Positions 1 through 5,387 of a DNA stretch of 9,226 nt are shown in pieces. The stretch comes from CBDFKY01 sp965248995 (GTDB lineage Bacteria > Pseudomonadota > Alphaproteobacteria > Rickettsiales > UBA998), in assembly GCA_965248995.1 (NCBI GenBank), contig CBDFKY010000003.1:1-9226 (forward strand), given 5' to 3'. Each line of letters starts with the position of its first letter. Positions within the stretch are counted from its first letter, which is position 1. A program made the translations under genes and the position numbers. Under the pieces are notes generated by a model. It did no database searches and was not told the DNA's origin. It was given only the letters and a program-made list of their open reading frames with translations.

Positions 1-118
1 CGCCGCGGCTCTCGCTTGCGTTCAGGAGTGCCTCACCCGCTACCGCCTGCCCGAGCCGACCCGTATCGCCGACAAATTATCGAAAGATAAAAGCGCACCC
101 GCGCCGCTGCTTCTTTAA
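1..118 (+). CDS. nfi: Endonuclease V, C-terminal fragment (cut by window edge)
   Basis: Reading from base 2 gives 38 codons ending in TAA at 116-118. The translated tail contains VQECLTRYRLPEPTRIADKL. This matches, from memory, the C-terminal end of E. coli endonuclease V (Nfi), which carries the same YRLPEPTR motif after a similar helix. Endonuclease V cuts DNA at the second phosphodiester bond 3' of deoxyinosine and starts repair of deaminated adenine. The catalytic part lies outside the window, so activity cannot be judged. The last residues (about KDKSAPAPLLL) are a low-complexity extension typical of a variable C-terminus. No U-rich terminator follows; the large inverted repeat at 160-285 is the first strong hairpin downstream. 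The identification rests on one short motif and is fairly, not fully, secure. Confidence 0.72.
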   Translation, partial: AAALACVQECLTRYRLPEPTRIADKLSKDKSAPAPLLL

Positions 119-159
119 GATCGTTTAATGGTGTCTCAGCTAGCAAGACATTAGAGACT

Positions 160-285
160 GTCATACCGGCGGAGGTCGGTATCCAGCAAAAAAACATGCC
201 TGATGCGAAGCATCGCTTTACAAAAACAGGATATGTTCTGCGCACCGGAAGTCAAGGGCCGGATACCGGTCTCCGCCGGTATGAC
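160..285. repeat. REP/dRS3-like inverted repeat element
   Basis: Two 25-nt arms, 160-184 (starting GTCATACCGGCGGAG) and 261-285, are inverted copies that differ only at two adjacent bases near the middle. Each arm also contains its own short inverted repeat, ATACCG-N8-CGGTAT. This is the layout of the dRS3 repeat of Neisseria (ATTCCC-N8-GGGAAT) and of the widespread proteobacterial repeats whose translation reads like 'VIPAQAGIQ'; here the minus strand reads WIPTSAGMTV. The 76 bases between the arms contain a short hairpin (GATGC-GAA-GCATC) and look non-coding. The arms can fold into one long hairpin. It is probably a dispersed palindromic element, but its copy number elsewhere cannot be seen. 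Confidence 0.8.
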
Positions 286-296
286 ATACTGTAAAC

Positions 297-412
297 TATA
301 GTCATTCCGATTTAAACCGTACGGTTTAAATCGGATAAAATGACTATAAACCTATAATTTATAGTGTTTTTATCCGAAAATTTTCGTACGAAAATTATTC
401 GGAAACACTATA
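297..412. repeat. Two-hairpin repeat unit 1 (H1 297-348, H2 360-412)
   Basis: H1 has a left foot TATAGTCATT (297-306), a perfect 28-bp palindrome (307-334, starting CCGATTTAAACC), an unpaired ATAA (335-338) and a right foot AATGACTATA (339-348). After an 11-nt AT-rich linker, H2 is the mirror arrangement: foot TATAGTGTTT (360-369), unpaired TTAT (370-373), a near-perfect palindrome (374-402, CCGAA at one end and TTCGG at the other, one base indel) and foot AAACACTATA (403-412). Both pairs of feet are perfectly complementary over 10 bp. The same architecture recurs at 8910-9038 with different stem sequences. The TATAG/CTATA ends would fit a TA-targeting MITE of the IS630/Tc1-mariner type; a structured RNA or BIME-like REP doublet is the alternative. 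Confidence 0.85.
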
Positions 413-437
413 TATAATTTTTACAAAAAGACCATCG

Positions 438-1541
438 CTAAAGCAGAAAATCATGCGCGCTAAGCGCATGCACATTCCCTAGAATCTCAAACGCGAAGCC
501 TGACTTGGCATTGCTGACGATCGCGGCGCTGTCGTCTTCGTAATGGACGTTGAGAAAACCAGAAGCCGGGGCGGCGGCATCGAAGGAAACGCCTTTGAAG
601 CCGAGGCCCGTTAAATCGAATTTGTCGCCATGCTCGAAATCATGTACGACGTCCATCGCCGTCTTCGTGCTGTCGCCGAGATGGCTGAAAACGAAAATAT
701 CGGCCCCGGTACCGCCGTACAGATCATCACGGCCCGCGCCGCCGTCGATCGTATCACGGCCGAACCCGCCCTCGACGGTATCGTTGCCCGCTTCTCCGAA
801 CAGCAGGTCGTTACCTCGGAACGTGGTGCTGCCGAAATCGAAATCACCGAACAGCAGGTCATTGCCTCCGCCCGCGAATACGGTATCGTTGCCGATACCC
901 GTGTCGATCGTGTCGTTGCCGCTGCCCGCATAGACGAGGTCGTTCCCCCCGGCGGCGAAAATGGCGTCGTCGCCCGTGCCGCCGTAGAGCTGGTTGTTGC
1001 CCGCGCCTGCGTTGATGAAATCGTTCCCTTCCCCACCATACAGCGTGTCATTTCCTTCGCGCCCGGTGATGCTGTCGTTGCCGCTGCCCGCATCGACGAA
1101 CTGGCCCTCCCTGACCGCCTGCTCGCTGATCGTCGTACCGTTGACGGGGTCCTGGATCACGACCAGCTTGCTGGTGAACAGGATGGTATCGTCCCCCGCC
1201 CCGCCATACACCCGGTTAGCGGCCGCGCCGCCGTCCAGCACGTCGTTGCCGGCCCCGCCGATCACTACGTCACGGCCCTCTCCGCCCGTAATCAGATCGT
1301 CACCCGAACCGCCGTCCAGGCTGTCGTTTCCTCTACCTCCTTCGAGGATATCGGCGCCCGCGCCGCCGTAAATGCTGTCGTCACCCGCGTCACCCAGCAG
1401 GAAATCCGCGCCGCCGCCGCCATACACGATATCGCTGCCCGCCCCAGCGAACACCACGTCATCTCCCGCACCCGCCTCGATGAAGTCATAACTCCCCGTT
1501 CCGATCAGTCCTTCCGCGTTTGCCGTTCCAGTAATATTCAT
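438..1541 (-). CDS. RTX (haemolysin-type calcium-binding repeat) protein, stand-alone
   Basis: This 367-residue protein is built mostly of glycine- and aspartate-rich nonapeptides of the GGxGxDxUx type, in two blocks (about residues 22-119 and 149-284). A non-repeat insert (about 120-148) separates them. Such repeats form a calcium-binding parallel beta-roll that folds after export. Residues about 279-367 (ADIFVFSHLGDS, later VVHDFEHGDKFDL) resemble the C-terminal domain of serralysin-type secreted proteins, which carries the type I secretion signal; the protein ends in DFLL. There is no N-terminal signal peptide, protease, lipase or adhesin domain, so the RTX region appears to be the whole protein. 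The ATG at 1541 has AAAGGT (1547-1552) about 6 nt upstream. No ABC exporter, membrane-fusion or outer-membrane gene is nearby. Its role is unknown; secretion is inferred from the family. Confidence 0.92.
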   Translation of the reverse strand: MNITGTANAEGLIGTGSYDFIEAGAGDDVVFAGAGSDIVYGGGGADFLLGDAGDDSIYGGAGADILEGGRGNDSLDGGSGDDLITGGEGRDVVIGGAGNDVLDGGAAANRVYGGAGDDTILFTSKLVVIQDPVNGTTISEQAVREGQFVDAGSGNDSITGREGNDTLYGGEGNDFINAGAGNNQLYGGTGDDAIFAAGGNDLVYAGSGNDTIDTGIGNDTVFAGGGNDLLFGDFDFGSTTFRGNDLLFGEAGNDTVEGGFGRDTIDGGAGRDDLYGGTGADIFVFSHLGDSTKTAMDVVHDFEHGDKFDLTGLGFKGVSFDAAAPASGFLNVHYEDDSAAIVSNAKSGFAFEILGNVHALSAHDFLL

Positions 1542-1589
1542 GATGTACCTTTCAAGTGTTTTTTAAATAAAAAGAAGTAATGACGGTTA

Positions 1590-1619
1590 TTAATATTAGA
1601 TTAGAAAAGAAAACGTCAA
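1590..1619 (-). promoter_or_regulatory. Candidate sigma-70-type promoter of the RTX gene
   Basis: On the minus strand, TTGACG (1614-1619) matches the -35 consensus at 5 of 6 positions. TATTAA (1590-1595) follows after 18 bases and matches the -10 consensus at 4 of 6. A start site near 1583 would leave a 5' UTR of about 40 nt before the ATG at 1541. The stretch is AT-rich and lies just past the stop of the AAA ATPase gene, so the RTX gene can be transcribed independently. It is judged by eye only. Confidence 0.45.
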
Positions 1620-1638
1620 GTTCTTTTTATTTTTCGCA

Positions 1639-2811
1639 TTACGATATTCTCTGCATACGAATAAGATACTCTTCAAACATGGGAACCGTGAATGCTATAT
1701 CTCCATGAGAGGGGCTGTAAATCATTCCCTTGTTAATGATCTGCGCCCGGCATGTGCCCAGCTTCTTGGGGCTTTCACCCATGATATCGGCGACGTCTGC
1801 CGAACGGTAAGGGCTTCTGCCGAGTTTTGCCATCGCACACACATATTCCCTTTCTTTTGGTGTCAGCCGATCGAAACGCACCCGGAAAAAACTGTCATCC
1901 AGCCTGCGCAGGGCCAGCGGGGTCGCCCGCTCGACATGTTCCGCGGTGATCGGGGAAACATCGGCGATATTCCAGGCCTGAAATCCCCATTCCTGCAGAA
2001 AAAAAGGATATCCGTGCGTTTTTTCCACGATACTCGCCAGCGCTTCGTCGGTAATCCGTTCCTCTTCTCCTAAAACAGGTTGCTGGATAGCGGCAATAGC
2101 GGATGTCCGGTCAAGGGCGCTCACCGGAGGGTAGTCGAAAAGCCGTTCCGCGTAAGATTTGGCATGCCCTGACAGCGCGGCGATCTGGGGCAGGCCCGCA
2201 CCGAAAAACAGGAGAGGAAGATTTTTCTGATTCGTATGGTGCACGGCTACGATCAGCGCGGCGAGTTCTTCTTCCGAAAGATACTGCATCTCATCAATCA
2301 GTAGCGCCCACCCCTGCCCGGCTGCTTTCGCGGCCTCTGCGACCTTTATGAAAAGTTCGCTCAGATCATACTCCAGTACGCCGCTGTCCGCGCTGCCGGT
2401 AACCGGATCGACCGAGATCGAGGCGTCCCTTGCGGAAATGTTGAAAACGCTGGCAAAAGAGCGCAAACTCCCCATAGCGCTACGGCTCAACGCTTTCGCG
2501 CTTTCGACAAGCGATAATTTGCGCAAGGTCTGATGAATTTTCGGATAAATCATTTCTGCGAGCACCCTGTTTTCCGGCGCCTCGATGAAGGAAGTCTGAT
2601 AGGAATAGGTCTGGGCCATGGACTCTATTTTTCTCAGCAACACCGTTTTTCCGACTCCTCTCAAGCCGAGGAGAATTTGTGATTTACTATGCCTCCCGCG
2701 CAGAATTCTTTGAAGAGCGATATCCGCCTCGGATAAGATAGCGTCCCTACCCGCTAATTCCGGCGGTTGATTACCGGCGCCCGGTGCAAAAGGATTACGT
2801 ACAGGATCCAT
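1639..2811 (-). CDS. AAA ATPase, Orc1/Cdc6-like with C-terminal winged helix
   Basis: The 390-residue product starts with MDPVRNPFAPG, often seen before the P-loop domain in AAA_16-type ATPases. It has a Walker A motif GLRGVGKT (49-56), a Walker B WALLIDEMQYL (168-178) and a sensor-1-like LFFGAGLPQ (201-209). The segment HGYPFFLQEWG (266-276) is characteristic of the lid region. The last 75 residues or so (from LTPKERE, 317) look like a winged helix-turn-helix. Archaeal ATPase and Orc/Cdc6-like proteins share this architecture and use ATP to bind or remodel nucleic acid or partner proteins; the substrate here is unknown. The ATG at 2811 lies 18 bp after the stop of the kinase remnant, with no clear Shine-Dalgarno, suggesting they once formed one transcript. 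No terminator is seen before the RTX promoter. Toxin, defence or mobile-element roles are possible but unsupported. Confidence 0.85.
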   Translation of the reverse strand: MDPVRNPFAPGAGNQPPELAGRDAILSEADIALQRILRGRHSKSQILLGLRGVGKTVLLRKIESMAQTYSYQTSFIEAPENRVLAEMIYPKIHQTLRKLSLVESAKALSRSAMGSLRSFASVFNISARDASISVDPVTGSADSGVLEYDLSELFIKVAEAAKAAGQGWALLIDEMQYLSEEELAALIVAVHHTNQKNLPLLFFGAGLPQIAALSGHAKSYAERLFDYPPVSALDRTSAIAAIQQPVLGEEERITDEALASIVEKTHGYPFFLQEWGFQAWNIADVSPITAEHVERATPLALRRLDDSFFRVRFDRLTPKEREYVCAMAKLGRSPYRSADVADIMGESPKKLGTCRAQIINKGMIYSPSHGDIAFTVPMFEEYLIRMQRIS

Positions 2812-2829
2812 TATAATATCGTTTCTAAC

Positions 2830-3102
2830 TTAATGCGGCTGTTTCTTATAAGGCAGGGACACGCTGAACCAGAAAGCCGATCCCTTTCCCACTGTACTTT
2901 CCACGCCGACTTTCCCACCCGTCACATCCGCGAGTTTGCGGCATATCGCCAGCCCTAATCCTGTGCCGCCAAATTTACGGTTGGTGGAGGTATCGGCCTG
3001 CGAGAATTTATCAAAAATATAGTCCTTCTTATCCAGCGGAATACCAATCCCTGTATCCTCTACACGTAAGTGTAGATGCTCATGCCGCAGAGTAATATAC
3101 AC
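2830..3102 (-). pseudogene. Sensor histidine kinase, 3' remnant (HATPase_c domain only)
   Basis: The reading frame encodes about 90 residues that match only the second half of a histidine-kinase ATP-binding domain: G1 box DTGIGIP (16-22), F box IFDKFSQAD (29-37) and G2 box GGTGLGLAI (45-53). The tail (GKVGVESTVGKGSAFWFSVSLP) is typical of hybrid-type kinases. The sensor region, the phosphorylated-histidine (H) box and the N box are absent. An in-frame TGA lies immediately upstream of the GTG at 3102, so nothing further can be read. The usual N-box sequence would lie just beyond this break, where the DUF4238 gene begins on the other strand. The rest of the kinase is not found on the far side of DUF4238. 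I read it as a truncated, non-functional remnant left by a deletion or replacement; an independent small ATP-binding protein is unlikely. Confidence 0.8.
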
Positions 3103-3119
3103 TCATAATTTTATGAAGT

Positions 3120-4124
3120 ATGATGTTGAATATGGAACAGAAAAAACGTCATCATTATGTACCCGTTACCTATCTTAATGGGTTTACGGATGAGCAAGGA
3201 ACGCTATTTGCACGGCGTAAAGATAAACCAGAAATACTGTTACACTCAAAACCAGATGGTATTGCGTTTGAGAGATATTACTACTCTCAACCTCTGGAAA
3301 ATGGAGAAAAGGACAACAACACGCTAGAAGATTTCTTCTCCAATCAGGTGGAAGGCTACTGGAACATGATGATGGCGGTTATTCGCAATCAACAGCCATT
3401 AACAGCAGACGTCATCGGGCATCTGATGGATTTTATAGTCCTTCAGCGTGTTAGGGTTCCCTTCCTACGGGATGCGATAGAATTACTTCATGCCGAACAG
3501 GTAAAACTCACATATCACTTTATACAAAAGCGCGGTAAGTTTGATTCCATCCCTTTACAAGGCGAATCTCTTAGCGTTGATGAATTAGAGGTTTCTATTG
3601 ATCCTCACACGTCATTATTAGCAATGGGCACTCTTTCGTCTGGCTGCTATAAACTGCTTAATATGCTTGGCTTTTGGATTCTCAAAAATGAAACAGACGT
3701 GCCGTTTATCACAAGTGATAACCCCGTAATTTACTATGATCCCAATCCGCTAAATGACGAATGTCGTCCTTATACGATTGACCGCAATGCACCGCGTATT
3801 CAGTTTTTCTTTCCCTTAGATAGCTGGCATTTGCTAGGCGGACATACCGATTTCAGAAATGAATATATGCAATACGGCATACCTTACTTGCAGCAATCCG
3901 AGAACCTAGCAATAGCTGCCATGAATGAGTTAATAGCTCAATTTTCCTATGCGATTGTATTTTCAAAGGAGGATAACATACAAAATCTGGTGAAAAAATA
4001 TGCTGAGTATTCACCGATTGCAGAATTTTCACGAGTACAGATGCAAAATGGGGACGCGCTAATAGCAAATTTTGTTTTTGGCAAGCGTCCCAAAAAACAA
4101 AAATGGCAATCTCAAAAATCATGA
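3120..4124 (+). CDS. DUF4238 domain-containing protein
   Basis: The 334-residue protein carries the hallmarks of DUF4238: HHYVP near the N-terminus (11-15, after KKR), FITSDNPV in the centre (196-203), a following FFPLDS (230-235), and a late helix with paired asparagines and alanines (about 264-285). The length fits the family. Its biochemical function is not established; the conserved His and Asp residues suggest an enzyme, which is inference. No signal peptide or membrane segment is visible. ATG codons occur at 3120, 3123 and 3132, all with weak ribosome-binding sites; the 3132 start (MEQKKRHHYVP) resembles family N-termini best. Base composition is clearly more AT-rich than mrcA, prfB and the RTX gene, and it sits alone on the plus strand between a broken kinase gene and a hairpin repeat, consistent with horizontal acquisition. 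Confidence 0.85.
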   Translation: MMLNMEQKKRHHYVPVTYLNGFTDEQGTLFARRKDKPEILLHSKPDGIAFERYYYSQPLENGEKDNNTLEDFFSNQVEGYWNMMMAVIRNQQPLTADVIGHLMDFIVLQRVRVPFLRDAIELLHAEQVKLTYHFIQKRGKFDSIPLQGESLSVDELEVSIDPHTSLLAMGTLSSGCYKLLNMLGFWILKNETDVPFITSDNPVIYYDPNPLNDECRPYTIDRNAPRIQFFFPLDSWHLLGGHTDFRNEYMQYGIPYLQQSENLAIAAMNELIAQFSYAIVFSKEDNIQNLVKKYAEYSPIAEFSRVQMQNGDALIANFVFGKRPKKQKWQSQKS

Positions 4125-4169
4125 AATAGAAAATATAGCCCATTCAGGGCGCGTTATGAAACGGAAACT

Positions 4170-4229
4170 TATAGTGGAGTCTAGCTTTACCATTGTAGAT
4201 TACGCTAGATAATTCTAGATTTCACTATA
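4170..4229. repeat. Single TATAGTG...CACTATA hairpin repeat (H5)
   Basis: The ends TATAGTG (4170-4176) and CACTATA (4223-4229) are the same feet as in the two-hairpin units. The outer 15 bases pair with the last 15 at 13 positions, and the two exceptions are G-T, which would be G-U wobbles in RNA. Inside, CTAGC (4181-4185) and GCTAG (4204-4208) can pair and are followed directly by ATAA (4209-4212), the bulge sequence of the other copies. It is degenerate and unpaired with a second copy. It lies between the convergent DUF4238 and prfB genes and has no U tract, so it is not a classical terminator. Confidence 0.6.
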
Positions 4230-4256
4230 TTTGTGAAGCGATGATTTCGGCGAAAT

Positions 4257-5367
4257 TCATTCACCCCTTCCGCTGATCCGTTGCGCCAGCGCGGCCGACA
4301 TGAACGCGCCGAGGTCCCCGTCCAGCACGGCCTGCGTGTTGCCGGTCTCATGCGCGGTGCGCAGATCCTTCACCAGCTGGTACGGATGCAGCACGTAAGA
4401 ACGGATCTGGTGCCCCCACGCGTTGTCGGTTTTTTGCGCGTTGAGCGACTGGGCCGTGTTTTCCCGCGCCTGCAGTTCCAGTTCATACAGGCGGGATTTA
4501 AGCATCGACATCGCTTCCGCCTTGTTCTTATGCTGCGAGCGTCCGCTCTGGCATTGCACCACCGTATTGGTCGGCAGGTGGGTGATACGCACGGCGCTGT
4601 CGGTCCGGTTGACGTGCTGCCCCCCGGCCCCGGAAGCGCGGTAGGTATCGATCCGTAAATCCTTCTCTTCGATGACGATGTTGATGGTGTCATCGACCAC
4701 CGGCGTCACCCAGACGCTGGAAAAGCTGGTATGTCGGCGCGACTGGCTGTCGAACGGGGAGATGCGTACCAGCCGGTGTACGCCGCTTTCCGTCTTCGCC
4801 CACCCGTAAGCGTTATAACCGGTGATTTTCACCGAGGCCGACTTGATGCCCGCTTCCTCGCCGTCCTGCTCATCGACCATCTCGGTCTTGAATCCCCGGC
4901 GTTCCGCCCAGCGCAGATACATGCGCAGCAGCATCAGCGCCCAGTCCTGGCTTTCCGTGCCGCCCGCGCCGGAATGGATTTCCAGGAAGCAGTCGTTCCC
5001 GTCCGCTTCGCCGGAAAACAGGCTTTCCGTCTCCAGTGTCTTGAACGCGTCGCTGACCCGTTCCAGTTCCTTTTCCGCTTCCAGCAAGGTGGTGCTATCA
5101 CCCTCCTCTTCCGCCAGCTCGGCGAGGCCGTACGCGTCCGCGTAAGCCTGGTCCAGGCCCCGTACCCGCTCGATCATCGTCTGCAGGGCGGTGCGTTCTC
5201 TGAGCAGGGCCTGCGCGGCTGCCTGGTCGTTCCATAACGCCGGGTCCTCGGCGCGGACGTCCAGCGCGTTCAGTTTTTCAAGCGCGGTATCCCAGTCAAA
5301 GATACCTCCGTAGCAACGCCTGGGAGCGAAGGATGAGGGTGCTTAACTGTTCGATTTCCGCTTTCAT
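4257..5367 (-). CDS. prfB: Peptide chain release factor 2, with +1 programmed frameshift
   Basis: RF2 recognises UGA and UAA stop codons in the ribosomal A site and triggers peptide release. The ORF starts at ATG 5367 (MKAEIEQLSTLILRS), with AAGGA at 5378-5382 as ribosome-binding site. After 23 codons it meets an in-frame UGA (5296-5298). Skipping one base there continues as DWDTALEKLNALDV to the stop at 4257, giving 369 residues (E. coli RF2 has 365). The stop-recognition tripeptide SPF is at 203-205 and the catalytic GGQ at 248-250, both two positions from their E. coli counterparts. The residue equivalent to E. coli K-12 Thr246 is Ala, as in most bacteria. The second half would read as an intact 306-codon frame from an internal ATG at 5177, but that is not the natural start. 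The gene begins 20 bp after mrcA and is probably co-transcribed with it. No clear terminator follows. Confidence 0.96.
5295..5310 (-). promoter_or_regulatory. prfB +1 programmed frameshift site
   Basis: The minus strand reads CGGAGGTATCTTTGAC. It contains an internal Shine-Dalgarno-like GGAGG, a 3-nt spacer, the slippery Leu codon CTT and the stop TGA followed by C. The TATCTTTGAC part is identical to the E. coli prfB site. In E. coli, low RF2 slows termination at this UGA, the ribosome slips +1 and full-length RF2 is made, giving autoregulation. The same control is inferred here. Codon 24 (5296-5298) is the bypassed stop. Confidence 0.96.
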
Positions 5368-5387
5368 GATGTATGGTTCCTTGAAGA

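Larger units (their letters stand above)
119..437. other. Intergenic region between convergent genes, filled with repeats
   Basis: This 319-bp gap lies between the ends of two convergent genes, nfi (+) and the RTX gene (-). I see no convincing coding sequence. Bases 119-159 are unremarkable. Bases 160-285 form a dRS3/REP-like inverted repeat, and 297-412 hold a two-hairpin unit. Bases 413-437 are AT-rich. Neither gene has a classical hairpin-plus-U-tract terminator here, so these hairpins may end both transcripts; that is inference. Confidence 0.8.

Noticed and set aside
33..245. Minus-strand 70-codon open frame at the left edge
   Set aside because: It overlaps the nfi end and the inverted repeat at 160-285. 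Its WIPTSAGMTV peptide is simply the translation of the repeat arm.
438..1541. Repeated GC-rich units mistaken for a CRISPR array or DNA satellite
   Set aside because: The periodicity is about 27 bp and codon-based, with degenerate units coding for RTX nonapeptides. There are no identical repeats with unique spacers.
630..1580. Long plus-strand open frame (316 codons) opposite the RTX gene
   Set aside because: It arises because the GC-rich RTX repeats leave the antisense frame free of stops. Its translation is a repetitive Ala/Val/Arg shadow, while the minus strand has a clear RTX protein with ribosome-binding site.
3059..3076. Inverted repeat TCTACAC-GTAA-GTGTAGA as an operator
   Set aside because: It lies inside the coding part of the kinase remnant (residues around HLHLRVED), and a single 7-bp repeat can occur by chance. 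No spacing to a promoter supports it.
4241..4256. ATTTCGGCGAAAT palindrome as the prfB terminator
   Set aside because: The stem is short and no T tract follows on the minus strand.
5296..5298. prfB read as a frameshifted pseudogene because of the in-frame UGA at codon 24
   Set aside because: The context is the canonical RF2 autoregulatory slip site, and the downstream frame keeps intact SPF and GGQ motifs at the expected positions.
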